Positions 12,560 to 23,800 of a stretch of DNA of 64,000 nucleotides are shown one piece after another (position 1 is the first letter of the stretch; each line of letters begins with the position of its first letter). Origin of the DNA: Alligator mississippiensis (Eukaryota > Chordata > Crocodylia > Alligatoridae); contig NC_081835.1 of NCBI RefSeq assembly GCF_030867095.1, forward strand, positions 46,359,892-46,423,891. Direction: 5' to 3'. The position numbers and the translations under genes are program-made. The notes under the pieces were generated by a model. That model had not been told where the DNA came from and did no database searches. It saw only the letters and a list, made by a program, of their open reading frames with translations.

Positions 12560-13720
12560 CTCTGCTCCCAGCTTAGTAATGGCCTGAAATCTCACGGGGG
12601 CCTGAGGAAACGCTACGAGAACACGTTGAAGGTAGACCTTGAGAAAACGGAGGAGCTGGCGGCCAACTGACTAATGGCACAGCAAACTCAACCAAGCGGC
12701 AGCCCCTTTTGAGAGAGAGCGTCCTGGCCTCGAAGCAGAGAAGAGAGAGCGGAGGAAGGAAAAGGAGAGAAATCCCTGCCCTGTGGAAAGACCTACAACT
12801 TCTGTGCAGGGGTCTATCGCTCAAAGAGTGGACTCTCAAGCCCCAGGAGGAGCTGGGCCTCCAAGGGAGGGATTGGGGGGCACAGCACTGCTGGTCCCTG
12901 CGGGTCAGGCCCAGCGAATGCCCGGCGGTGCTCGGGCATCCCAGCCGGCGCCGGGGTCCCCCTCCGGGGCCAGCAGAGGCAGCAGGAGCTCTTCCGGCCG
13001 CTCCTCCCTGCCCCCAGGGAGGGGGAACCTTTCTCCGCCCTGCGGAACCTTTGCGGCGGAGGTGCCTGTTGCTGCCCGGGGGATCCTGCGGCGCCGCGAC
13101 GGAGGGGACGGAACTGCCCGGACCCCAGCGCTGGCGGAGCGGCGCCGAGGAGCAGCGCGGCGGAGCGGGCGCAGCGCCCGGGGCCGGCGGCAGGAGCAGC
13201 GGAGCCGCCCGGCCCGGCCCGGCCCGCAGCCCCGCCGGGGAGGTGAGCGTGGGGCCGCGCGGAGGGCGCGGCGCGGCGCGGGGGCCTGGGGGAGCGGCCC
13301 CCCGCAGAGGCCGGGGCAGGTCCCGGGCTCGGCGTCCCCCGGGGCCTGTGGTGCCGGGGTGGGGGCCCGGGCCCAGCTGCTGTGCTGGGGGGCCCGGCCC
13401 GGCTGCCCCTCGCGGCGGGGAAGGGCTCGAGAGGGACGCGGGGCCCCGGAGGTGGCCGAGGGCCGGGGGGGGACGCGTGGCGAAGTTCAGGGACAGCCCG
13501 TCTGCTCGCGGGGGGCAAAGGACTCGCTCTTCCCGCTTTTCCTGCCCCTCCCGTGAGAGCCGGGGGCTTTGGGGCAGAGCACTCGCAGCCGGAAAAACAA
13601 CCGCTTTCTTTTCGTGCCGCCTTCAAGCAGCCCGGGGAGCTCGGCGCCCGCCCCACGAGGCGCCCGAGGCCCGAGACTCCCGCGCAGGAAGGGCTCGCTG
13701 TTTCCAGGTGATAACGAGTG
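12560..13720 (+). promoter_or_regulatory. RAD54L2: CpG island, probable RAD54L2 promoter
   Basis: A sharp rise in GC and CpG density begins near 12.56 kb (scattered CpGs start from about 12.23 kb), peaks at 13.0-13.5 kb and falls away by about 13.72 kb. An inverted CCAAT (ATTGG, 12872-12876) and an ETS-type CTTCCGG (12991-12997) are visible, with no TATA box, as expected of a housekeeping promoter. Unlike the other GC-rich blocks in this window it lacks inverted repeats and terminal duplications. It lies upstream of the first recognised coding exon on the same strand. It could also fire divergently; the transcription start was not determined. Confidence 0.7.
12900..13242 (+). other. RAD54L2: Candidate non-coding exon 1 of RAD54L2 (5' boundary uncertain)
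   Basis: The GC-rich stretch ends in a strong splice donor: ...CCGGGGAG|GTGAGCGTGG, the last exonic base being 13242. No coding meaning is needed, because the recognised start codon lies in the next exon. The 5' end is only a guess placed inside the CpG island. The 347-codon open frame through this region is a GC-composition artefact. Linkage to the exon at 46586 is inference from strand, order and the lack of another candidate gene. Confidence 0.45.
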
Positions 13721-16700
13721 CATCCGCAGTTGCTCCATTTGGAGAACAATAAACCCTGTCTTGGAAGAGAGCGCTAAGCCCCTGCTGGGTGGCCTGCGCT
13801 GGCCTCTAGCTGGTAGAGGTCAGGGTGAGACCCAGCGTGGAAAGGCAGGTTATTCCCTGTCCGCATGTTGAGGGAAGGATGCTGAACTGGATGGGGGCCA
13901 GCCCCATGTACAGCGTTTTTTATGCCCCTAATATGCCTGTGTTGTAAACTCTCGAGTATTGGCAAGCAGGTGATGAAAATCACATTTGTCACTTTTAGTT
14001 TCCCTGTCACGTTTGTGGATGGGCTAAAAGGGCAGTTTGGGACCATTACTTTTTCATTTGATTCCTCTTCACCACTGTGGAGTCAGTTTGAGTTCACGGT
14101 TACCTTTTGTAAGTTTTTGATGCTATCGGTGTTCGCATCAGTGAAATTCTGGTGCTTTCCGTTGATTGCAGGCGCAGGCGCCTGGGTTTGTACCACACTT
14201 AGCGTCTCTCTCTCAGGACTGTTGTTTTAACCTGCTTGTTTTCAGATTCACCTAGTACAGGTTTATTTTGACTCTGGTGAGAATGGCTAGCCTTTCATTT
14301 GTTTCCCATCCCTCTTAATGGTGTATCGAGTATTAAGTAGATGTCATTATTGATTTATCTATTAACTTTCGATAGTCACTAAAAGTATCCAGGTAATATG
14401 TTCTGTTGTTAGTGCACTATCCTCTTTCTCATACTTATTTGAAAGTACCTTTTTCAGTTATAAAGCCACAAGTTGTGAATATACAGTCTGAAGTTATTAC
14501 CGAACTTCATGCCATGATCTTATCAAAGTTACAACAAGATGGCCAGGGCAAGTAAGGTGAATCTTCGATTTGCCCTGCACCTTTCATTCAGTCTTTTGGT
14601 GTTAGAAAGAGCTGTAGGTTCTGATCTGTTCTGAGCCAATAATGAACCAATTCTCAACACTGTTGCAGGGGGTGCTCTGCCGCTTTAGGTGCTACCTTTC
14701 ACCACTAAGCCACATTCCCAAACCGCTTTTCGAAAAGATCCCTGAGCCTTTTTTTTTCTTTGAGACTAAGTGTTTAGCCAATATGTCCTGGCCAAAGTTC
14801 ATCTTGAGTAGTTGGTAACTTTTGCATCCAAAAATTCCCCTCAGATTTTCACTTGGATATAACACTTCTACTGTTTTGTTTTTTTTTTCCTGAACAAACC
14901 AGACTTAGGTTTAAATTCTCGATGTAAAGGTTGTGCTAAGTATAAAATAGTAAATATTTTCGAATAACATTGCATATGGATAGCAGTTCAATTTACTTAA
15001 GCATGCATTTCTTTCTAATAATAACAGTAATGATGGGTTAGTCTTTACAGTGCCACACTGCCCAGCCTTCTTTCTAATAATGTAATTGTATATAGTATTG
15101 ATGAGATACTTATTTAAATTTGCTTTCTTCAGACACTTAACTTTTTGGGAAAACAATAGTGTGTGGAATGAAATCTCCTGTTCTCAGCCAAATTGTGAAT
15201 TCTCTATGGACAATTCCTCTTGGTATTTCTAGTTATTACAGCTCAGGGGAAAAGTTACAGATGCTATCTATACTTGTGCTCAACTACCAAAAAGGGTTTG
15301 TTTATTTCTTTTAATGCCTTGATCTTTTTTATTACTTTAGTCCCCAAAGCGTATAGATACTTCAGGTATTTTTGAAGAAACCTCATTGTTCAAATGTGTG
15401 AAAAGAGTATATTCTATCCATGTGAAATATTTTATAGTCTAATATTACTACTTTGATATTCCATTGAAATAAGTATTGAGGAATTTGCTTCAATGACTGC
15501 ACATTCAGATAATTGGCTCTTTTATTGTGTTTAGAAAACTTTTTCAATTATACCTGTTCTTGTGGGTTGTTTTTTTATTTTCTATTTTTTCCGTCAAATA
15601 AATTTATGGTAAGCTGTGGGGGGAAAATGAGTTTTTTATATTTGGAATATGGAATTAAGCTGCCCTGAGATTTTGCAAAGGGCAACATATAAATTGAATA
15701 AGTAAAATCAAATATTTTTTTTGTTGTTGCTTAAGCATGTACATGAACATAAATATCTAAAATGTTGGATACTAGAAACTTTGGGATCCAATATGAAGTT
15801 GCGACTGGAAACTTTTAACACACACACACACACAGTTGTAACAAGTTTCTTGTTAGGCCTGTTAAACTGTAAGAAATGTATATACATGTAACAAGTATAT
15901 TATTATAACATTTATTTGTTATATATAAAGCAAATATTGTTTTATTTATTTGTATATAATAACTAAATAAAAACAACACACTTTTAGAAGCTTAGAGGGG
16001 AAGATGAATGAGTGTTCCTATTTGTGACTGGAGAAAGGGGTGGATTTAATGCACTCAGATCTCACTGGATATTTATATAGAAGAAAGTAGTTTGAACTGT
16101 AGATGGTGGTTGATTAGGGAAAATTGATTTGCTAACTAATTCAGGAAAGTGGTGGTACCTTTTTAGAATGTGGTGGTGATATTCAGTCTTCAACTGTGAA
16201 TGAAAGTGGAAGCTTTTTAGTCTCTTCATTATTTAGAAGGGCTGCTGATCAACTCTGTATATGTATGATTAGTATTTGCTGACTAAACACCAATGTATCA
16301 TCTTGCCTAACTCCATACATCTGAAGTTGGAGTAAATGGCAAGATACAAGAAGACTGAAGTAATTAAAACAGAGATTTTTTCTAAATTTAAAGCTTACAT
16401 TTATCAAAAGTTGTTGAGCTGAAAAGGCTAGAAAAGTGCAAACAGTTTTTATTTTAAATTCTTCACGATCAAATGTGTCATTCATTGAAATGTTTTCTGT
16501 TGAAATGGAAGAGGAGAGCATTGAGTTTAATCCTTCAGATGAGAAGTACTCAGTGCTGTTGTCATAGTAGTAGAACTCTGGTAACTCAGGTCTTACTCAA
16601 GAATTGCTAGAAGAGCTTGAACATCAGCTAAAGTTAGAATCGGGCACTGCTTGGCACCCCAAAAATGTCAGTATTAAATATTTTAATGGCATGATTGCCA

Positions 16701-17970
16701 ATTGTGCCCTTTTGTGTTAACATCACCGTGAAGAGAAACAGGCAATAAATAAAATACTTACCACAGGGAAAGTGACTGACCAGGAGAGAGAGGCAAAAAC
16801 GGAAGGAGAATGATGCTTCTGGAGCAGGTGTTCTGTGAAGATACAACAACCCTGTAAGGGGAGGGGTGGGGCATGGAAGGAATGAGAGGTAGAAGAGATC
16901 ACTAGGCAGAAAGCCCCGGAAGGCAGCGGTGACAAAACGAAACCCCAAGGACCGGGTTTGAGCAGGGAAAAGAGCTCAAGCAGATCTTGTTAAGCTGGAG
17001 GTCACTGGCAAAAAAAAGTCTTCCAAAGGTAATACTTGAGCTGTGAGTGGAAGGGAGCTGAGACGGCCACCGTGGTGAGGAAAGCAGCTAGCATCCAAGT
17101 TGCAGCGAAAGTGGGGGTTTGTTTGTTTTTTTTTTGTTTGGACTTTGTTTTGAGCCAGTCAGGCTCTATAGAAGCTGAGGGGTCAGGGAGCCTGGGCGAA
17201 GACTACCCACTAAAACCCTTAAAGAGGCAGTAGCATCTTGAGAATTCTTGGGAAGCGAGAATACGTCAGGAGACTGGGGAACCGAGGGGGAAAAAAAGTA
17301 AACAAAGGGTGCTATAGACGGGACTAAATTGGGATGTTATGTTGCTATTTGAACTATTAAATTAAGATTAGACCCAAATTGTACAACCCACAAGATTGGA
17401 TTTAGTTGATCCCTGTCTAAGTTAATATTAAAACTTACCTGACTCGGAGTGAAGTAACAACAGCCTTTCAAACAGGGAGTTGATTAAAGATGTAAAAATA
17501 AATCTTCACAAATGAAGAAAATTGTTTAATGCAAAAAACAAGACTGAGATTTCAATTGATGACATAAGACTTGGGTGTCTTGTAGAAGAGTAGAAGTGGT
17601 AACCCAAGAAAACCCCCACATAAGTTGTCACAGTCCTACTGTGGTAGAAAACAAATAATACCTCCCGACTAATAATATCATACAGTAATCAAGACATGGC
17701 AGGTGAGAGTCTGAATATACCGCAAAGAGTCCAAGACCAAGCAATCTCAGAAAGGAGGGGCTAGAATAATACACTAGGCTAAAAGTGGAAACATCACAAT
17801 CACCTTTAATGCAGCCCAAAATAAGATGTTCAGTTAAGGGATTGAAGCCCCACTTTTTGGATATACACATTACAAATTTAAGTTTGAGACAAATCCACTA
17901 ATAGATTCTAGGGGTGAACAAATAGAGGAAAATATAAAGGAAAAACAGTAGGCACAGAAAGAAGTGCAGC
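13721..17970. other. RAD54L2: Intron sequence without recognisable genes
   Basis: AT-rich with a small (CA)n tract at 15819-15834. A moderately GC-rich stretch near 16.6-17.3 kb contains 'cttaccacag' (a minus-strand GTAAG donor-like string) but no supporting acceptor or protein signature. Otherwise featureless. Confidence 0.5.
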
Positions 17971-18600
17971 TCTGGGGTCTAACTCGGGGTCTAACTCATG
18001 GTGCTTTACAGGAAACGCCATGAGTTAGACTGATGCTCCCAACCCAACAGACGTTAGCTGTTGGGTTAGGAGGGTGGGGAATTGAGCTCCAATTTGGAGC
18101 TGATTCAGGGAGAAAAGCTGCATCTTGACAGCTTCTTCCCCTAGCTCCACTCCCCCTCTCTTGCTCCTGTTCCGTCTCAGGATGAGTGGGGGAGAAGGCA
18201 GGGAAGGTAGGTTCATTCTATGGTTTCCCCAGCCATGCTGGAGTGGGGTTGGGTAGACTAGAGCCCTCCACTTCAGAGAGGGGTAGGGGGGCTCTCCAAT
18301 CCACCTGTCCTGCCCTCCAGGGCCAGCTGGGCAACCTACAAAACAAGCTCTCTGCTCCTTTCTTCCTCTCCCATTCTGAAAACCAGTGCCAGGAACAGTA
18401 TTGGGCTGTGTCATCTGAGCCCTGTTCTCGGTGTGTGCAGACACAAGTCAGTGAAGGTGCTCTGCTTTCAGGTGCCTTCATCTGAACCCTCATGTAATGA
18501 GGGTCAAAGTCTTGTGGGATCAGGCCCTTTTAAAGCCCTCTGTAGCCATGCACTTGTGTTTGGTCATGGCTGTAGAGCGCTTTCAGGGGCCTGATCAGGC
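17971..18600. repeat. Foldback element with three separate hairpins
   Basis: Three inverted repeats lie in one 630-bp block: 17989-18001 pairs with 18018-18030 (gtctaactcatgg/ccatgagttagac); 18035-18050 pairs with 18058-18072 (ctcccaacccaacag/ctgttgggttaggag); and 18518-18552 pairs with 18562-18596 (starting gatcaggccc and ending gggcctgatc), the last roughly 80% paired. This resembles a non-autonomous foldback transposon. The ends are not defined. Confidence 0.6.
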
Positions 18601-19364
18601 AACAATTCTATCACTTCTATCTGTGCCTACTGTGATCAGCATTGTCATTAATCCAGGATAGTTGGTCAAACATGAGAGAGGAGACTTTAATGTTGGCAAA
18701 CATCCAAACAGAGGCTATGTGTTCTATTTTGTTGTTGATTCTTAGTCTAAGAAGAAAACTGCTGAATAATTGTGCAGATAGCTGAAGATGTCACAGAAGA
18801 AGACAAATAAAACTATGATAAGGCCTTAGGCGGTTGCTCAGAAACAAAACTAAGAGACTCTCTTACAAACTGTTCTAATTTTTTTTTATGTGCTAGTGTT
18901 CAGTACTGTATTTAAACTCTGCTAAGGAAAAATATTGTGGTTCTAAAGCACAAGATTGACGTGAAAATATTCTTTTGTAGTGTCTCTCAAGCTCATGATT
19001 GGCCAACTGAAAACAGAATTGATAACCTGGTTTCATAATGACACAGTGGAAATTTCAGGAAGATTGTGGCCTGTTCTACCGTTAAACAGTTCTTACCTTC
19101 ATAATTGTCAATAAGGGATGTGATTTTTTTTTTTTTTTTAATTTTACTTGTATACCTGTATCCTCGTATAACTGGCATAGATATAGTTATGCTCACATAC
19201 GATGCTAAAAGTGGCATTATTTCAGTTTGCAAATATGATTAAGGTATACCAATAAAGACATTTTTATATTGGTATAACAACTTCTATGCTAGAGTAGATT
19301 TGCAGGTAGTGTGAAAGCAACAGAAATTTAAGTGTAAAGAAGTCCTAAATCTCTAGTAGAGGTG
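18601..19364. other. RAD54L2: Intron sequence, no recognised feature
   Basis: AT-rich with a T-run near 19120-19140. No exon, RNA gene or repeat family recognised. Confidence 0.5.
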
Positions 19365-19640
19365 ATATCGTTTATTAGGCCAACTAGGTATTTGCAAAAA
19401 AATTGCAAGCTTTCAGGCGCACACACCCTTTTTCAGGCATAGGAGAATGCAAGGATTGTAAAATTTCTCCTAGGTAGGAATGAAGCTTTCAATTTTTGTC
19501 TTATGTCTGAAGAAGGGTGTGTGCGCCTGAAAGCTTGCAATTTTTTTGCAAATATCTACTTAATCTAATAAAAAATATTCCATCTACCTTGAGTTCTGAT
19601 TCCTTTTGTCTATAGACCAACATGGGTACAACTTGTTCCC
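19365..19640 (+). mobile_element. Penelope-like terminus with inverted arms and hammerhead-like core (copy B)
   Basis: Left arm 19388-19440 (gcaaaaaaattgcaagctttcaggcgcacacaccc) is the inverse of right arm 19503-19552. The right arm reads CTGAAGA (19507-19513), a partly self-pairing GGGTGTGTGCGCC, then GAAA (19529-19532) and GCTTGC. It ends with 'ctaataaaaaatattccatctacc...tctatagaccaacatgggtacaac', the 'agaccaacacggctac' end seen in Penelope-type repeats of reptiles. Confidence 0.6.
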
Positions 19641-20159
19641 TAAATCTCTAGTTGCATTTAGATACCACACCCATATTGAAACTTGCACTAAACATGGGGA
19701 GGACTTTGATCAGGGCAGAACACACACAACACAACACTTTACCTAACAAGGGAACCTGCAGAGTTTTTGTAAAAACAACTTTTAAAACTTTTTATAAAAG
19801 CAATTGAAGGAGGTCTTGTAGTGTTTTGACATATTACAGACAAACAACACTGCTATCATATTCTTTGTGGAAAACTGGTTTGATCTAATTAGCACAGAAC
19901 TCGTACTATAAATTGACAGAGTCAGTTAATAGAAACTACATAACTGTTCTTATTTGGTCAATATGATGGATTCTTAAAAACAAAGTCTTAGGCTGAAGCC
20001 AGAACAGGAAGAGGAGGCTGAAAGCTGGTAGGTACAGCATCATTCAGAAGGTCTTTCTCTCTTAGCATCTAAAATTGAAGATCATAGGAAGATCTGTATT
20101 TTTAACTCAAATATCTTTTTGTTTAGGAGATTTTTATAGTTGATCAACATGATCAATTT

Positions 20160-20573
20160 ATGAGGAGAGTCTGAGGACACTAGGCTTATTTAGTCTGAAG
20201 AAGAGAAGACTGAGAGGAGATTTAATAGCAGCCTTCAACTACCTGAAGGGTGGTTCCAAAGAGGATGGAGCTAGACTGTTTTCAGTGGTGGCAGATGACA
20301 GAACAAGGAGCAGTGGTCTCAAGTTGCAGCAAGGGAAGTTTAGGTTAGATATCAGGAAAAAACTTTCTTGCTAGGAGGATAGTAAAGCACTGGAACAGGC
20401 TACCCAGACAGTCTGGGGAATCTCCATCCTTGGAGGTTTTTCAGACCCGGTTAGACAAAGCCTTGGGTGGGATGATCTAGTTGGGGTATGGTCCTGCTTT
20501 GAACAGGGGGTTGGACTAGACTTCCTGAAATCCCCTCCAGCCTTAATTTTCTATGATTCTATGACAAATTTTG
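20160..20573 (+). mobile_element. CR1 LINE, 3' fragment
   Basis: Reads 'ctgaagaagagaagactgagaggagatttaatagcagccttcaactacctgaagg', then 'gttggactagacttcctgaaatcccctccagcc', and ends in 'tctatgattctatga', the 8-bp repeat end of CR1. Strongly 5'-truncated and frameshifted. Confidence 0.9.
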
Positions 20574-20749
20574 GAAGTAATGTTACAGAAGGTTGAATTC
20601 AGAATGTTGTCAATTTTAAGATGCATGCTTCTGTCCAACATCTCTGTATCAATTGGCCATATTGCTAGTGCCTCTAGGTTAATTTAGGATGTGCTTGGAA
20701 ATAGACCACATACTGAAAAAGCAAGTGAGCACAAATGTATTAATATTTT

Positions 20750-20945
20750 AAGAGGGGTGTAGTTTGTAGCCATGTTGGTCAAAGGACATAGGCAGACAAG
20801 GTTCTTTGGGTAAATCTGATGCCTTTTATTAGACCAACTAAACAGTTGGAAAAATTCTTCTTGGCAAGCTTTATGGTTTAAATACCCTTCGTTGGGCTGA
20901 GGAAGGATATGCAGTTGGTGTGTGCGCTTCCTGGATGGAATGAAT
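20750..20945 (-). mobile_element. Penelope-like terminus (copy C, antisense)
   Basis: On the minus strand it reads 'aacgaagggtatttaaaccataaagcttgcc...ttccaactgtttagttggtctaataaaaggcatcagatttacccaaagaaccttgtctgcctatgtcc...gaccaacatggctacaa'. The order hairpin, AAAGCTTG, 'ctaataaaag', 'gaccaacatggctac' matches copy B. The catalytic-core-like bases are more decayed here. Confidence 0.55.
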
Positions 20946-21414
20946 AGTAAAGAAGCCGGAGGCTGGTATGTGTGTAAATTGAGGAGTCAGTGAATGAGAG
21001 ACAGGCTGGGGAGAGGGAGGGATATGAATGTAGCTGGTAAATACTGGAGAGGTACCTGAGGAGTCTGATGTTAGACAGGTTGTAATGTGTCATACTCTCA
21101 TAAGGAACCGTGTCTTGATATTTTAAGACTTGCTTTCACTTTCCAGAGGCTCCTTGAGAATTGGACCAGTCCAGCTTGTTACTATCACAGAATTCTGGGC
21201 CTATCTATGAAAAGGTAGCACAAGGGAGCCCTGGTGGAACAGGCTGTTAACAACTATTGAATCAAACCAGAAGTGGGATGCGTAACTTGTTGAGTACCTG
21301 TTAGTATTGTGAAGAAAGAAAATCATAATGTTATAGGCCAGGGGCTTCCGTTTGGGAGTTGTATGTTGGAAGTGTCATGCAGCCAGTAGTAAAAATATTG
21401 TTAGAATTTCTAAA

Positions 21415-21465
21415 ATATCATAGTACTTAAGGTCAGAAGGAACCTAAACAGATCATTATTAACAG
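21415..21465 (-). mobile_element. CR1 3'-end scrap
   Basis: 'atcatagtacttaaggtcagaaggaacctaaacagatcatta' is the antisense of the CR1 3' terminus. Only about 50 bases remain recognisable. Confidence 0.6.
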
Positions 21466-22479
21466 ATAATATATATTATAATTAGAGCTACAAAATGTAT
21501 AAGCTATATTAGATAAAAGGTATTTCACTTTTTCATGGTAACTGTATTTTGGACCTCCATTTTGGCAGTTTTTAATTCGTCTTTATCTCTGGGCTGGAAG
21601 TTGGTTGCCTAGGGACCAGTGATTATCACCCGATTGCATTTAATATGGGCAGACAGAGAGTAGTTGTAATCAGTATTATATATACTTGGTGCTTGAAAAG
21701 GACTAATTTCCAAATGCTCAGGAAAATTATGAACAAAATCAACTGGAAGGAAAAATATAGACCAAAAGTTTTGAAAGTAAAATAAGGGTTCTTTAAGAAG
21801 AGTGTATTAGTTGTCTTAAAGCTAAAATTCCATAATCAAGAGAGATAATAACGTTGGCTAAAAGTCCACCCTGATTCAGTAGTGAAGTGAAAGCAGTAGT
21901 TAGGAGAAAAAAATGCTAACAAAGGGGGCAAATGGGGTGAGGGGAATAGCAATTGTTATTCTGAAGTACAGAAACTTGATAAGGGAAGCTAAAGACCCCT
22001 GTTTCCCTAGCTGCTAGAGCTTAAGACAAGAAAAAGGATATATTTTAAGTACTTGAGGAACAACAGACAATATTGTAATGGTGTAGTTCCACTACAAAGT
22101 GTGAATGATAATATTGTTAATAGAAATGCAGAAAATTTTTAAAGTTTGAATAAGTATTTCTGGTCTGTTGGGAAAGAAGCAAAATGGTGTGCACTTGTTG
22201 TGTGAAGATACTGAAGTACTTTCTAGTTCCTTAATAACAAAGCAGGATGCTAAACAATATCTACTTAAAAATATACATTTTTTATATTAGCTAGCTTATT
22301 CTGGATTTAGTTGAAAAAGTGTATGAATATAAATCTAGTCAAAAAATGAAATCGGGCTTGTTTGACATTAACATTTTTATAAAGGAAAATATGCAGACAT
22401 AATCAACTTTGTCTTTTGCATAGTATTTGTGTAAATACTTTTTAATTAAAAGCTTAGGGCAACAAAGTATCATTAAAGT
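21466..22479. other. RAD54L2: Intron sequence, no recognised feature
   Basis: AT-rich, with stops in all frames. It may be eroded upstream CR1 sequence belonging to the next element, but I cannot align it. Confidence 0.4.
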
Positions 22480-23800
22480 ACAGTATATTAAATGGATTTA
22501 GAATTTGCTAACTGACAGTTTTCACCAAACGTAGTTTCAAGTTGGGAATACTCATTGAGTGAAGATTTTTCCAGGGTCTGGTGCTAGGTCCAGTGTTTAA
22601 TGTTTTAATCAGTGATCTAGAAATAAATATAAAATCACTGCTGGTAAAATACAAGGATAATACAAAGATTGGTTAAATGCTTTTACAAGGAAAGAGAGCA
22701 AGAATGTAGTCATACAGAATGATTTGGCTAGCATAGTAAACTGAGCATTTCCAAACCAAATGCCTTTTAATACAATCAGATGTAGAGACGTTCATTTAGG
22801 AGTAAAAGATTCAGGCTCCAACTCCTGAACGGGGGATGTTCCTGAAGAGCCCAAACTATAAAGGATTCAGTGATCCTTGTAAATTGGCAAAAGAATTCAA
22901 GGGCACCTATACATGTGCGAGGGGAGCTTGGAGCTGCTTTAATTAAAAAGCCCACAGCATCTCATGTATTCAGCATCCTGCATTTCAAAATGGCAGCAGG
23001 GGTGCTTTAACTAAAGCTTGTTGAAGCTTTAGTTAAAGTGTGCTTGCCGCCTTTGAAACGTGGGCTGCTGAATACACAAGACCGCAGCACGCTGGAGCGT
23101 TCTATTTAGAGTGCTCCAGCAGACTTGATTAATCACATCTGCAATGGAGCATGTGTAAAAGTGCCCTTTAGTTCTCAGGAAAATGCCGTGTCAAGAAGGG
23201 GCTCATGTGATCCTCGCATATAGGAACAGAAGAGGAGAAGTTAAGCAGGTGACTTTTACTTCTGTATACGTTATTAGTGAGACTGGAACATTTTGTCCAG
23301 TTCAGGTGTCAACATTTTAAAAACGACGCTCAAAAAATTGAGGCTGTAAAATGATTCAAGGCCTAGAAGAAATGTCTCATAATAAGCAACTTCAAGCTGA
23401 ATTTGGTTTAGTTTATAAAAAAAGAATAGAAGCATCTAAGTTCTTGAGGACAGAATATTTGGGGTACTAAAAGGCTTTTTAATCTAGTGGAGAAAGACAT
23501 GACAGGAACCAGAGACTGGAAGCTAAAGCCAGACATTTAAAAATGAGAAATAAGGCACTGATTTTTAATAGTGAGTGTAATTAACTAACAGAAGTGGTTG
23601 ATTAACTATCAGACTAGAAATAGTGAAGTTTCCTATCCTTCTTGGATATCTTTCTGAATTTTTTATTTTTAGTTCAGTACTAGTTATTGGAGTTGTTAAA
23701 AGAATAATCATTTGAAACTTAGTGTATTGTCTTTGAAATAGAGGAGTTAATACTAGATGACCTTTTGGGTCTCAAACTCTAGTTATTACATTGGAAATTT
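22480..23800 (+). mobile_element. Old CR1 LINE copy split by an inverted-repeat element
   Basis: 22555-22680 resembles the RT region (ccagggtctggtgctaggtccagtgtttaat...atcagtgatctagaaat). After the interruption at 22901-23166, CR1 text resumes: 'ttgtccagttcaggtgtcaacatttt' and 'gattcaaggcctagaagaaatgtctcataa', and 3' UTR-like text runs to about 23.79 kb. Both halves share orientation and order, so one copy was interrupted. It is much more diverged than the copy at 55-56 kb. Confidence 0.65.
22901..23166. mobile_element. Short inverted-repeat DNA element (GGGCAC family), nested in CR1
   Basis: Starts GGGCACCTATACATGTG and ends CATGTGTAAAAGTGCCC, so the ends are inverted repeats. The interior contains imperfect palindromes (gctttaactaaagc). 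No clear flanking duplication was found. Related pieces with the same 'g.gc...ta.acatg' ends lie at 28727, 33825, 35144 and 38750. Confidence 0.6.

Noticed and set aside
12709..13752. 347-codon + frame (and a 311-codon minus frame) across the CpG island
   Set aside because: Pro/Gly/Arg-rich low-complexity text in several frames on both strands at once, with no domain. Explained by GC-rich composition of a promoter and first exon.
16600..17300. Minus-strand exon suggested by a GTAAGTATTT donor-like string
   Set aside because: No acceptor or conserved peptide on the minus strand; left as unassigned.
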